Assembly (NCBI RefSeq): GCF_020829495.1
Contig: NZ_JAIVFQ010000008.1
Coordinates: 1-64,000 of the forward strand
Reading direction: 5' to 3'
DNA from: Nostoc favosum CHAB5714
Lineage (GTDB): Bacteria > Cyanobacteriota > Cyanobacteriia > Cyanobacteriales > Nostocaceae
DNA: 64,000 nt
Notes under the pieces: model-generated
What the model was told of the DNA's origin: nothing
The model's database searches: none
The model's input: the letters and a program-made list of their open reading frames with translations, nothing else
Part shown: positions 17,168 through 26,235 of the stretch, piece by piece
Layout: the number at the start of each line of letters is the position of its first letter
Numbering within the stretch: the stretch's first letter is position 1
Position numbers and translations under genes: made by a program

Positions 17168-18382
17168 TCAATCCATTACAGCTAACACAGTTTTCGGCAA
17201 TAACTTATCTTTAAACCAAACAATTCTGGCAGGGACATCATTTAATTTTACTCCCGCCTTTTCTAAATTAAGTCGCTCGGAAATTGCTAAAATTAAGTCA
17301 TCACGTCCAGCACGCCGTACCTGAGAAAACTTCTTTTGTAAATATTCTGGTCGCCAATAACCAACAATTTCTAATAAGAAGGTGCGTCCATCAGAATGCA
17401 CTAAGCGGAAATCAGGAATCATCACACTACCGGGAATTGGTATCAAATCAACTTCTCGCTCTAACGCCCAGCCACTTTTCAACGCATCCCACTTATCAGC
17501 AAAGGATGCTTCTAGCATACTATCGTAGGGCTTACCTGGTGGATAATGGGATACCAAACCACATTCGGAATTGAGAGTAAAACGTCCAGTTTTCCAAGTA
17601 TTTGTATAAGCATCACGAGTTTGGAGAATGGAAGAAAGACTCCATTTAGTAACGTGAAGTAAAGCCGGAATAAGTTTAGCGATCGCTAACCCATATCGTG
17701 TACTAGGATTAAACAAACTCGTTGGCCCATCAATGGTAATTGTAAACCCGTGGTCAGCATCGCCCTCAATATAAGCCATCAATTGAAACAACTTTAAATA
17801 GCGAAATAACAGTTTATATTCACCCGGAACATTGCGATGAGCATTTAACACCAGTTGACTGGCCTTATAAAATACACCCTGCACCTGAGATAAGTTATAT
17901 CGATTCAACAAATCTGGCGCTGTTGGTGCATCAAAAACAGTTAAAATCTTATTTTCAGATAAATCAGCATAGAGTCCATTCCGAACCTGTTCTAATAAAA
18001 CTTCCCGCTCAAGTTCTTGAGTTAACTCATCAGCAATTTTACTCAGAGTAACTTGTGTTGATTCCCGACTAGAAACCGATTTTGCAGCCAACGAAAACAC
18101 CCGTTCTCTTAACATCTGTGGCTCCAAAGGACTAACCACCTCAAAAGTGCAAAAACTGCTTTTGAGAATATAACCTAACCCTCGCTTCACCCGATAATCC
18201 GTAGAATCTCCTTCAAAATCAGTCAGTTGTCGTTCAAGCACACCTTGAGTCTTCCCCACTGCTGATTGAAAATAATTAATTAACTCAATCGCCAACTCCG
18301 AAGTTTTCTGATCAATCTTCAGTCTCTTCGGAATGATCTCCTCCCCGTTTTGGCGATGCATCAGTAAATCTGTCGGTAACAT
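17168..18382 (-). CDS. Bax1 / DUF790 nuclease, partner of XPB helicase
   Basis: A 404-residue protein of the DUF790 family, whose archaeal member Bax1 is a structure-specific endonuclease bound to XPB. The beginning MLPTDLLMHRQNGEEIIPKR is typical. The nuclease core near residues 300-350 reads LEREVDLIPIPGSVMIPDFR and then TFLLEIVGYWRPEYL, the PD...E pattern of PD-(D/E)XK enzymes. The ATG at 18382 overlaps the end of the XPB gene by 71 bases, which argues for coupled translation and a shared complex. A role in excision-type repair is inferred from the archaeal pair; it has not been shown for cyanobacteria by anything here. Confidence 0.87.
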   Translation of the reverse strand: MLPTDLLMHRQNGEEIIPKRLKIDQKTSELAIELINYFQSAVGKTQGVLERQLTDFEGDSTDYRVKRGLGYILKSSFCTFEVVSPLEPQMLRERVFSLAAKSVSSRESTQVTLSKIADELTQELEREVLLEQVRNGLYADLSENKILTVFDAPTAPDLLNRYNLSQVQGVFYKASQLVLNAHRNVPGEYKLLFRYLKLFQLMAYIEGDADHGFTITIDGPTSLFNPSTRYGLAIAKLIPALLHVTKWSLSSILQTRDAYTNTWKTGRFTLNSECGLVSHYPPGKPYDSMLEASFADKWDALKSGWALEREVDLIPIPGSVMIPDFRLVHSDGRTFLLEIVGYWRPEYLQKKFSQVRRAGRDDLILAISERLNLEKAGVKLNDVPARIVWFKDKLLPKTVLAVMD

Positions 18383-19958
18383 CTGAATTTTGGATTTTAG
18401 ATTTTGGACTTTCCTGCGGAACGCTACGCGAACGACTTCGCTCAGTCGAACAATTTTGGACTGAATAATTAATTTCTAACTGTTCCGCAGCCTTCAAACT
18501 CCTTTCCTTCCCACTCCCATACACAACTTGTAACTTCCCTTCCTTATCTTTCTTCCCTTCGCGTTCTTTGCGCCTTTGCGGTTCGTTATTCCTCTCCCCT
18601 CTCCGCCTAGCCGAAGTCCCCTCCTCACTCGTATCCTCCGCCACCACTTCATACAAAATCGCCTGCTTATTCTCAATATTCCCCTTCCGTAAAATCCTCC
18701 CCAATCGCTGAGTATACTCCCTAGCCGAACCCGTCCCCGATAAAATAATCGCCACAGAAGCCGCCGGCACATCAACCCCTTCATTCAACACATGAGAAGC
18801 AACCAAAGTATTATATTTACCCTCTCGAAACTTTGTTAATATCTCATGCCGTTCCTTCACAGGAGTTTGATGAGTAATTGCCGGAATTAGCAACTCTTGA
18901 GAAATGCGATAAACCGTCGTATTATCAGCAGTAAAAATCAAAATTCTTGCCGGATAATGTTCTGCCAATAAATCAATCAGAATTCGCAACTTTCCATCAG
19001 TACCCAAAGCGATATCTTTCGCTTCTCGATGCGCTAACATAGCCCTACGTCCAGATTGCGATCTAGCACTCATTTGCACGAACATTTGCCAACCTTGCAG
19101 ACTCCCCAAAGAAATCTTTGATTGCTTTAAAAAGTCGTTGCGGGTTTGAATTAGTTGATTGTATCTTTCCCGCTCAAGTTGCGATAACTTTACCTTAATT
19201 TGGACAATTTCATGTTCTGCTAACGCCTTACCCGCCAAATCTTCAGCGCGTTTGCGATATACTTCTTGACCAATGAGGATATTTAACTCAGCGTGTTTAC
19301 CATCGGTGCGTTCTGGTGTAGCGGAGAGTCCCAGACGATAAGGTGCGATCGCATATTCAGCAATCACCCGATTAAAATCTGTCGGTAAATGATGACATTC
19401 GTCAAAAACAATCAACGCATATTGATTTCCCAACGTCTCAGCGTGAATTGCTGCACTATCATAAGTTGCAACGAGAATAGCTGTTCTATCCCGCGAACCA
19501 CCTCCCAACAATCCCACCTCAGCATCGGGGAAAGCCGCTACCAAGTGTGCATACCACTGATGCATTAAATCCAAAGTTGGCACCACAATTAGCGTCGTGC
19601 GCGGCGTTGACTGCATCGCCATTTGCGCTAAATAAGTCTTTCCCGCCGCCGTCGGAAGTACGACAACCCCTTGTCTACCCGCCAGTTTCCAAGCTGCTAG
19701 CGCCTCAGTCTGGTGGGGATATGGTTCCATTTCCAGACTGGAAACCAAATCTACAGGATAAAATTGCTTTGCCTCATCGATAAAATTCACATCTTCCGCT
19801 TGTAGTGCTTCCACTAGCGATCGGTATCTAATTGCTGGAATGCGGAATTTTTCAACTCTATCATCCCACGTTGCATAATCCATCCAACCTTTGCCGCGTG
19901 GTGGTGGATGCAAAATTAATGTGCCACGATCAAAATTTAATGTAGGAGTACGAGCCAT
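18312..19958 (-). CDS. XPB/Rad25-like superfamily 2 DNA helicase
   Basis: A 548-residue helicase. RecA1 has the Q-like PYPHQTEALAAW, Walker A PTAAGKTYLA (~115), and the DECHHLPTDF box with LGLSATPERTDG. RecA2 has ILIFTADNTTVY, VASHVLNEGVDVPAASVAI and the arginine-finger motif QRLGRILRKG. The protein unwinds DNA in repair in archaea and bacteria with its Bax1 partner, encoded just downstream. The C-terminal ~100 residues are unusual. After VVAEDTSEEGTSARRRGER the text is dominated by residues encoded by dispersed repeats (NNEPQRRKEREGKK, STERSRSRSVPQES), so this tail is probably disordered. Start ATG at 19958 gives MARTPTLNFDRG. Confidence 0.92.
   Translation of the reverse strand: MARTPTLNFDRGTLILHPPPRGKGWMDYATWDDRVEKFRIPAIRYRSLVEALQAEDVNFIDEAKQFYPVDLVSSLEMEPYPHQTEALAAWKLAGRQGVVVLPTAAGKTYLAQMAMQSTPRTTLIVVPTLDLMHQWYAHLVAAFPDAEVGLLGGGSRDRTAILVATYDSAAIHAETLGNQYALIVFDECHHLPTDFNRVIAEYAIAPYRLGLSATPERTDGKHAELNILIGQEVYRKRAEDLAGKALAEHEIVQIKVKLSQLERERYNQLIQTRNDFLKQSKISLGSLQGWQMFVQMSARSQSGRRAMLAHREAKDIALGTDGKLRILIDLLAEHYPARILIFTADNTTVYRISQELLIPAITHQTPVKERHEILTKFREGKYNTLVASHVLNEGVDVPAASVAIILSGTGSAREYTQRLGRILRKGNIENKQAILYEVVAEDTSEEGTSARRRGERNNEPQRRKEREGKKDKEGKLQVVYGSGKERSLKAAEQLEINYSVQNCSTERSRSRSVPQESPKSKIQNSDVTDRFTDASPKRGGDHSEETED
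18405..18592 (-). repeat. Two dispersed repeats within the XPB coding tail
   Basis: A block with CTGCGGAACGCTACGCGAAC and GACTTCGCTCAGTCG (about 18415-18450), and a block CGCGTTCTTTGCGCCTTTGC with GGTTCGTT (about 18558-18588). The second recurs at 20618, 51438 and 51601 in spacers. Both are read in frame in the helicase gene. Confidence 0.8.
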
Positions 19959-19964
19959 TTATGG

Positions 19965-20025
19965 GGATTGGGGATTAGGTACTGGGTACTGGGGATTGGG
20001 GATTGGGTAGAATTGAGTCCCTAGT
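19965..20025. repeat. GGGGATT-type heptamer repeat
   Basis: GGGGATT and GGGTACT heptamers in the XPB upstream spacer. The following 20026-20329 has no feature I can support. Confidence 0.65.
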
Positions 20026-20329
20026 CCCTTGATTACTAATAACGCAAAAAGTGCATGATTCATCCAAGTAACTCTGACAAAACCCAACTAGATACGCTCT
20101 TAGTAATGGAATGTATGAGCGACAAACCAACAATAACCTTGCCGAATCATACAAATAACAACAACAAACCTTTCTGCTGAAACGGCTGCAATTGCAGGCG
20201 CAGATTATGCTAATTCTTTGCTTAAGTTTAATCTAATTTTTTATTTGCACAAGTTCACAATTAGAAAAATATATATTCTGTTAAAATCGGTATTTTAGTA
20301 GAATTAATCAATCTTATCTCTTGGTTTTT

Positions 20330-20750
20330 ATGGCAGAAAACAACCAATTATTTCGCATCCGTATTGGCGTTATACTAGGCCAGTCGTGGCGAGGGTAATT
20401 GGGCTAAAAAAGTTTGCCTACGACCTCTGGGGAGATACAGTAAATACTGCTAGTAGAATGGAATCACATGGTATAGCAGGTAGTATCCAAGTTGGTGAAG
20501 CAACTTATCAGCTTTTAAAGAATAAATACTTATTGGATAAACGAGGTTTAATTCAGGTTATAGGCCAATACGCTTGGGTTAAGGCTTTACTCTTTGTCAA
20601 AGTGAATTTTTTTAACGAACCGCAAAGGACGCAAAGGACACGAAGGAAGAGAAGAAAGAGAAGAAAGAGAAGAAAAAATGCTTAACTGAACTGTATTGGG
20701 TTATAGGCAAGGGAGAAATGATGACTTACATCCTAAGAAAAATGCTTTAA
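20330..20750 (+). pseudogene. Class III adenylate/guanylate cyclase, C-terminal remnant split by a miniature element
   Basis: The catalytic-domain end is readable: FRIRIGV, then after a one-base deletion near 20372 RPVVARVIGLKKFAYDLWGD, and TVNTASRMESHGIAGSIQVG with the Asn and Arg that stabilise the transition state. At 20566 a 133-bp element interrupts. Removing it and one copy of the 10-bp duplication GGTTATAGGC joins LIQVIG to KGEMMTYILRKML and a stop at 20748. The N-terminal two thirds of the cyclase and any sensory domains are absent, so it is a remnant even before the insertion. Confidence 0.85.
20566..20698 (+). mobile_element. Miniature element, CAATACG family, copy 1
   Basis: Ends are CAATACGCTTGGGTTAAG and CTTAACTGAACTGTATTG. 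It is flanked by a perfect 10-bp duplication GGTTATAGGC (20556-20565, 20699-20708). The interior carries the GAACCGCAAAGGACGCAAAG repeat and a run of GAAGAAAGA, with no gene. Two relatives lie at 37848 and 40696. Confidence 0.92.
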
Positions 20751-20917
20751 AAACTTAATATCTCTATGCTTTTTGATGGAGAATCAAAAATAAATATATA
20801 TAATTAGAGCGACAATTATCAGGTTATTGCACCTTTACTAAAACTAAGTTTTACTACTTTAGATAGATTCATAGCAATTAACTGCTTAGATGTGTATTTT
20901 TCCGATGCATAATAAAT

Positions 20918-21120
20918 GTTGAGCGATGTCTACGATGGTCACTGAGCGGCTGGTGAGCGGCTGGCCCTGAGCGCAGTCGTTCGCGTTAGCGTCTCCGACA
21001 GGAGAAGGGAGTCGAACCATGCCGTACCACTTGCCTACGGCACGCTCCGCGAACGTGGAAGCAAGCTAGCAAGAGCGTCTCGTAGAGAAGTGCGGGCTAC
21101 GCCAACGCATTGTCTAGCTG
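20918..21120. repeat. Cluster of small dispersed repeats upstream of the hybrid kinase
   Basis: A chain of repeat blocks: GCGATGTCTACGATGGTCAC, GAGCGGCTGG twice, CGCAGTCGTTCGCGTTAGCG, CTCCGACAGGAG, GCGTCTCGTAGAGAAG and GCGGGCTACGCCAACGC. The last runs into the region just ahead of the kinase ribosome-binding site. In 20751-20917 I see nothing. Confidence 0.75.
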
Positions 21121-21167
21121 ATTTTGGGAATAATCCTTTAGCTAGCTGCATACAAGGAGAAGCCACA

Positions 21168-23549
21168 TTGAAAGGAATACGTTCCCTTCTAGCGCCCTAT
21201 GCTGTGACATTATTAGCTGTTGGTAGCGCATTGCTACTAACACTATTGCTACAGCCACTACTGAAACCAAGTATTTTCCTGTTATTTTTTCCTGCCGTGG
21301 CGGTTAGTACCTGGTATGGCGGAATGAAAGCAGGGTTACTAGCTACTGCTTTGTCTACTTTAGGCGTCAGCTTCTTTTTCTTAGAGCCAGTGTTTTCGCT
21401 TTTTGTTGATAATCTTGACAGCATAGTGCGGTTAGGCTTATTTATGCTGGTGACAACACTTATTAGCTTGCTCACCTCAGAGTTACGCACTGCTAAACAA
21501 CATCTTCAAATGAGTTTGCAGAAGCTACAGGTGAGCGAGGCAAAATTTAGAAGGTTGGTAGAGTCCAACATCATTGGGGTAATTGTAGCCAATATGGACG
21601 GGGCGATCGCAGAAGCTAACGATGCTTTTTTAACAATGGTAGGTTATTCGCAAGAGGATTTGCTAGCAGGGCTTCGATGGCGCGACATGATACCACCAGA
21701 ATATATTGAAGCTAACAACAGTGCGATGCCTACGGCGGGCTACGCCTACGCAGAACTCAAAACCAAAGGCGTGTGTCAGCCTTTTGAGAACGAATACATC
21801 CGCAAAGATAACAGCCGCGTTCCCATCCTATTAGGTTGCGCCTTGTTAGAAAATAATCCAGAGGATGTTATCTGTTTTGTACTTGATTTAAGCGAACGCA
21901 AACAAGTAGAACTTGCCCTTTCCAAAAGCGAAGAACGCTACCGCGCTTTTTTAGAGCAGAGTTCAGAAGGTATTTGGTGTATGGAATTGGAAGTACCAAT
22001 TTCGCCAGATTGTCCAGAAGATGAACAAATTCAATCTTTTTATCAGTATGGTTACTTAGCAGAATGCAACAACGTTATGGCACACATGTATGGCTTTTCT
22101 CGTGCCGAAGAAATTATCAGCGCCAGACTAGGAGACTTTCTCGTTCCCTCCGATCCACATAATATTGCATATCTGTATAATTTTATCCGTTGTAACTACC
22201 GACTCATCGATGCAGAGTCTCATGAAATAGATAAGCAAGGTAATTCTAAATATTTTTTGAATAATCTGGTAGGAATTGTCGAAAATGGCCTTTTAGTCAG
22301 AGCATGGGGAACTCAACGCGACATTACAGAACGCAAGCGAGCAGAGCAAGAACGCGAACAATTGCTTGAGTGCGAACAGACAGCACGCGCCGATGCAGAA
22401 GCTGCAAACCGCATGAAAGATGAGTTTCTCGCTACACTCTCCCACGAACTCCACACACCCTTAAACGCCATATTGGGCTGGACGCAGCTACTTAGGAATC
22501 GCAAGTTTGATGAGGCTACCACTGGCCGAGCTCTAGAGACAATTGAGCGTAACACCAAATCCCTAGCTCAACTGATCGAAGATGTCCTAGATGTTTCGCG
22601 GATTATTAAAGGCACACTTCATTTAAACATGCATCGGGTAAAACTTGTACCACTTGTAGAGGCAGCAATCGATACTGTGTACCCAGCAGCCCAGGCGAAA
22701 GAGATTAGCATCAAGTGTAAATTCGACCCTGAAATAGGGGTAGTTGTGGGTGATGCCAACCGCTTGCAACAGGTTGTGTGGAATTTGCTCTCTAACGCCG
22801 TTAAGTTTACACCCAAGGGGGGAAGAATTGATGTGCAATTGGAGCGCATTGAATCCTACGTGCAAATTCGGGTGAGCGATACAGGAGTAGGAATTCCTGC
22901 CGAATTCCTGTCCCATGTATTTGAACGCTTCCGTCAAGAAGACAGTTCGATCACGCGATCGCATGGTGGATTAGGATTAGGGTTAGCGATCGTCCGCCAC
23001 TTGGTAGAATTACACGGCGGCACAGTCTCTGCCGAAAGTCCAGGAATTGGACAGGGGGCAACATTCATTGTCAATCTGCCAATGAAAGCCGTTTATGTAG
23101 AGGCTAATACCGCAGAGCAGCTTTCATCTGTTGGAGATACCCAAGACGCTAACAATTACCTGCCAAACCTAGATGGCTTGCGGGTGCTGATTGTTGATGA
23201 TGAGGCAGACGCGCGTCATTTGCTCACCATGATTCTGGGACAGTACGGGGCCCAAGTCATGGCTGCTCCATGTGCAAGTGATGCACTGCTTGCCCTGCAA
23301 GAATTTCGCCCCCATATACTAGTGAGCGATATTGGTATGCCACAAGAAGACGGCTACACACTAATTCGTCAAGTCAGGGCGCTACCAACAGACCAAGGTG
23401 GGCGGATTCCAGCAGTGGCGCTGACAGCCTATGCTAGGGCAGAAGACCGCACGCAAGCCCTCTTAGCAGGCTTTCAACTCCATGTGCCCAAGCCAGTTAA
23501 TCCCGCCGAGTTAGCAGCTGTAGTTGCCAATCTCACTGGGCGTACTTGA
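21168..23549 (+). CDS. Hybrid sensor histidine kinase with DUF4118 membrane domain and receiver
   Basis: About 793 residues. Order: four membrane segments of DUF4118 type, as in KdpD (~8-115, VTLLAVGSALLLTLLLQPLL and SIFLLFFPAVAVSTWYGGMK). Then PAS (~125-250), a second PAS (~255-400), HisKA with LSHELHTPLNAILGWTQLLR, HATPase_c (WNLLSNAVKFTPKGG, SDTGVGIP, GGLGLGLAIVRHLVELHGG), and a C-terminal receiver (VLIVDDEADARHLL, Asp in SDIGMP, Lys in VPKPVNP). HELHTP instead of the usual HELRTP is a mild oddity; the His is present. The TTG at 21168 is chosen because AAGGAGA sits seven bases upstream. Upstream GTG codons lie in repeat DNA. A dispersed repeat encodes AMPTAGYAYA inside the first PAS. Confidence 0.9.
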   Translation: MKGIRSLLAPYAVTLLAVGSALLLTLLLQPLLKPSIFLLFFPAVAVSTWYGGMKAGLLATALSTLGVSFFFLEPVFSLFVDNLDSIVRLGLFMLVTTLISLLTSELRTAKQHLQMSLQKLQVSEAKFRRLVESNIIGVIVANMDGAIAEANDAFLTMVGYSQEDLLAGLRWRDMIPPEYIEANNSAMPTAGYAYAELKTKGVCQPFENEYIRKDNSRVPILLGCALLENNPEDVICFVLDLSERKQVELALSKSEERYRAFLEQSSEGIWCMELEVPISPDCPEDEQIQSFYQYGYLAECNNVMAHMYGFSRAEEIISARLGDFLVPSDPHNIAYLYNFIRCNYRLIDAESHEIDKQGNSKYFLNNLVGIVENGLLVRAWGTQRDITERKRAEQEREQLLECEQTARADAEAANRMKDEFLATLSHELHTPLNAILGWTQLLRNRKFDEATTGRALETIERNTKSLAQLIEDVLDVSRIIKGTLHLNMHRVKLVPLVEAAIDTVYPAAQAKEISIKCKFDPEIGVVVGDANRLQQVVWNLLSNAVKFTPKGGRIDVQLERIESYVQIRVSDTGVGIPAEFLSHVFERFRQEDSSITRSHGGLGLGLAIVRHLVELHGGTVSAESPGIGQGATFIVNLPMKAVYVEANTAEQLSSVGDTQDANNYLPNLDGLRVLIVDDEADARHLLTMILGQYGAQVMAAPCASDALLALQEFRPHILVSDIGMPQEDGYTLIRQVRALPTDQGGRIPAVALTAYARAEDRTQALLAGFQLHVPKPVNPAELAAVVANLTGRT
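21722..21752 (+). repeat. Small dispersed repeat inside the hybrid kinase
   Basis: GCGATGCCTACGGCGGGCTA with CGCCTACGC, in frame, encoding AMPTAGYAYA within the first PAS domain. Confidence 0.88.
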
Positions 23550-23564
23550 ATAGTTTAATAAAAA

Positions 23565-23757
23565 TAGGACTTACGCATTGACAAGAAATACCAAATATGG
23601 AGCAAGGTTAAAAACCATATCTTTCGTAAGGGCACAGCAATGCTGTGCCCCTACAGTATGGTCTATTTACGATCGCAGGATAATTAAGAAAAGCCTGAAA
23701 ACTTCCTCAAGATAGGTAATGCACATCACGATACATTTGTACAGTGCGTAAGTCCTA
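23565..23757 (+). mobile_element. Miniature element, TAGGACTTACGCA family, copy 2
   Basis: 193 bp between TAGGACTTACGCA and TGCGTAAGTCCTA, colinear with the copies at 2231 (reversed) and 45131. No clear target duplication was found at this copy. It lies 16 bp after the hybrid kinase stop codon. Confidence 0.88.
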
Positions 23758-23808
23758 CTAAAGTAGAAAATTTATATTAGCGGAAAATGCACTAGATACA
23801 AGGCGCAA

Positions 23809-23838
23809 AACCGGAGAAGTTTTTTGTCTTCTCCGGTT
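23809..23838. terminator. Strong hairpin between the hybrid kinase and the small peptide gene
   Basis: A perfect 11-bp stem AACCGGAGAAG/CTTCTCCGGTT with a T-rich eight-base loop. The genes on either side converge on it, so it could terminate both. Confidence 0.7.
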
Positions 23839-23917
23839 CTTGTTTCAATACCACCTTTTTAAACGTAGGAACAATAGCTGCTTTCTATCTTATAAAATTG
23901 CTAGTAGCAACTTATAC

Positions 23918-24154
23918 TTACGTTGTTTCAGGTTGTTTTTGCACAACATCTATTAGGGGATCTGTAGTGAGTTTCACAGCATCCTTAGCACCACTTATGG
24001 TCAAAGGAATGGTAGTACCACCCGTGTTATTAACGATTGCCTTTACGGCTCCGGTAACGTCAGTAACGGTCTCTGCAATACCTCCTTTATAGCTTTCTTC
24101 TTCTTCTTCGGTAAGCACCGTCAAAATACCTAATTCTAAAATTTTAATAACCAT
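23918..24154 (-). CDS. Small peptide with double-glycine-type leader (candidate bacteriocin-like precursor)
   Basis: 78 residues. The leader ends LTEEEEESYKGG, fitting the double-glycine pattern: Leu at -12, Ser/Thr at -11, Glu at -8, a hydrophobic residue at -4 and Gly-Gly at -2/-1. After it comes a 46-residue core (IAETVTDVTGAVKAIVNNTG and so on) without Cys. AGAGG lies eight bases upstream of the ATG. Peptides of this kind are cut and exported by C39-peptidase ABC transporters. None is in the window; the DevBCA exporter nearby lacks such a peptidase. The function is inferred only from the leader pattern. Confidence 0.6.
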   Translation of the reverse strand: MVIKILELGILTVLTEEEEESYKGGIAETVTDVTGAVKAIVNNTGGTTIPLTISGAKDAVKLTTDPLIDVVQKQPETT

Positions 24155-24390
24155 TCGTAAAACCTCTAAAATTAAAACTTACATAAGAAATGTATAGCAA
24201 ATACATTGATATATCAATACCTCCGTTTAACTTTTTTTAGACACACTATGAGATGTATAAACGCCCCACCTTAGTCAGCCCGTCAGACATTGCCTACCCC
24301 TCGAATGCTCTCAATCCCTACAGGCATCCAATCCACTCGGTCAAACTCAGACTAGAATTAGAATGGACGTGACGTTCTCTAGTAGCCAAA

Positions 24391-26235
24391 GTGCCAGACT
24401 CTTTGCCATTGCGCGATCGCTATCTTGCCTTAATCGATGAAATTGTCGAAACCACCCTCAAGGGCAAAATTAGCTCTGTTGAGATGGTGTATCAAATGCT
24501 GCTTAAAGGAATTACTTCCGGTACAGGGGAAGTCTTTGAGCTAGCTTTGAGCGATCGCCTGAATGTTCTCCAAAGCCAAGTTGATAGTGAAAAAGACGAA
24601 CTCAAAAAAGCTAAAGCTACTCGGAGTTTGAGAGCTATTAAAACTATTCAAAGTCAATGGCAACGCTGGCAAGAGCAAAACAAAGCCACAGAAGCGATCG
24701 CCTCCGCAGTTACAGAAATTACCACAGCCACTGCTGACGAGCGTCTAGCGGTGTTTTTAAGGGTTACTGATCCCAATCAGAAGTATCCGCTAAATTTACA
24801 ACAGCTACAGCAGTTGTCAAAAGCATTACAGCAATTTGCCCAGGCAGATGCTGATTTACAACAATTTTCCGAAGGTATTACCCGTGGTTTAGCTTCTTGG
24901 CAGCGATTGCAAGACAACTTGCTCAGTTGGATGTACGAGCAAAAAGAATCTCTGGGATTTGGCGGCGTACCGGGAGAACGTGGCCCTTGGGCAAGTTGGG
25001 CGAAACAACTCAATAGTGAGTTACCCCAAGCACTGCTTCGCACCTTAGCTATGGAAGAATCTGCAATAGAGTTTGCCGAGCGACAACGGGGGATCACCCT
25101 TAGAGATTGGGTGGAAATGGCATTGATTTTACAGTACTTGCAACGGGGACTAATTAACTGGTTTGACCAACAAGCTTACGATGTTAAAGCCGGGCCAAAG
25201 TTGTCCATTTCCACTTTTTTGACCTTTGCAGTGATTTGGAGTCAGTTAGCAAGTGGTTTTGGCAGCATTGGGAAAGTTTACGGCGATGCCTGTTCTCAAA
25301 TTATGCTCCAGATTTTGCGAACCTTTGCCCAGCGTCCATATTTTCCCTTTTACGGCGGGATTTTTGCCTCTTTTACTGGCACTTATTTGCGAGATGCCCT
25401 AGATTATTTGGATGAACCGCTACGACGAGGCGAGGGAACCCAAGAAAAGGCGCGGATTTTGACCCTTTTAGGCTATTCGCAGCGTGCTTTAGGACAATAC
25501 CAGCGCTCTATTGATTTTCATCAGGAGGCGTTAGAGATAGCCAGAAATGCAGGCGATCGCCCCTGTGAAATCGCCAATCTCAACCACCTCAGCCGCACCT
25601 ATGTGCAACAGCAAAATTATGCTGAGGCAATTAACTACAGTCAACGAGCATTAATACTGAGTCGGCAAGCAGGCGATCGCACAGGGGAAGCAAACGCGCT
25701 GGTAAATTTAGGTTACAGCGAAGTTATGCAAGCTCAACAACTGGAGAATCTAGAACCTGAAACCTATGAAGCCGCAATTAACTATTTAGAACAAGGTTTA
25801 AAATTATCAGAAAAATTAGGCGATATTCAAAGTAAAGCCTTATGTGTCAGCAGTTTAGGAATTGCCTATTTAGTAATTGGAGAACACCAAACTGCAATTA
25901 AATATCTTGAAGATGGCTTTAAAACAGCACAACTTTCCGGTGATTTGTATCTTCAAGGGCGTAACTTAGCTTATTTATCAGAAGCTTATTACCATCTACA
26001 AAACTCTGAAAAAACTGTTTACACTGGCTGTTTGGGAATGTATCTTTTGGAGCAAATTGCTTCTCGGGAATGGCGTCAAGCGGCAGGATTACTAACAATT
26101 TTACAAGGACAGATAGGGGCAGAAGCTTTTCAAAATTTCTTACAGCAACATCGCCCTAAAATCATTGCGGTTATTGGTGTAGATGGGTATGATCACATTC
26201 CGCAATTGTTAGAAGAATATAAACAAGATATTTAA
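24391..26235 (+). CDS. Tetratricopeptide-repeat protein
   Basis: 614 residues. The N-terminal half (~1-330) is helical and resembles uncharacterised cyanobacterial proteins (LRDRYLALIDEIVETTLKGK, then coiled-coil rich in Gln and Leu). Residues ~345-560 hold four to five TPR units, for example ALGQYQRSIDFHQEALEIAR, NYAEAINYSQRALILSRQAG and GEHQTAIKYLEDGFKTAQLS. There is no signal peptide or enzymatic motif. Start GTG at 24391 gives MPDSLPLRDRY; no strong ribosome-binding site was seen. It is followed by a dispersed repeat and then the convergent devA gene. Likely a protein-interaction scaffold; partners unknown. Confidence 0.8.
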   Translation: MPDSLPLRDRYLALIDEIVETTLKGKISSVEMVYQMLLKGITSGTGEVFELALSDRLNVLQSQVDSEKDELKKAKATRSLRAIKTIQSQWQRWQEQNKATEAIASAVTEITTATADERLAVFLRVTDPNQKYPLNLQQLQQLSKALQQFAQADADLQQFSEGITRGLASWQRLQDNLLSWMYEQKESLGFGGVPGERGPWASWAKQLNSELPQALLRTLAMEESAIEFAERQRGITLRDWVEMALILQYLQRGLINWFDQQAYDVKAGPKLSISTFLTFAVIWSQLASGFGSIGKVYGDACSQIMLQILRTFAQRPYFPFYGGIFASFTGTYLRDALDYLDEPLRRGEGTQEKARILTLLGYSQRALGQYQRSIDFHQEALEIARNAGDRPCEIANLNHLSRTYVQQQNYAEAINYSQRALILSRQAGDRTGEANALVNLGYSEVMQAQQLENLEPETYEAAINYLEQGLKLSEKLGDIQSKALCVSSLGIAYLVIGEHQTAIKYLEDGFKTAQLSGDLYLQGRNLAYLSEAYYHLQNSEKTVYTGCLGMYLLEQIASREWRQAAGLLTILQGQIGAEAFQNFLQQHRPKIIAVIGVDGYDHIPQLLEEYKQDI

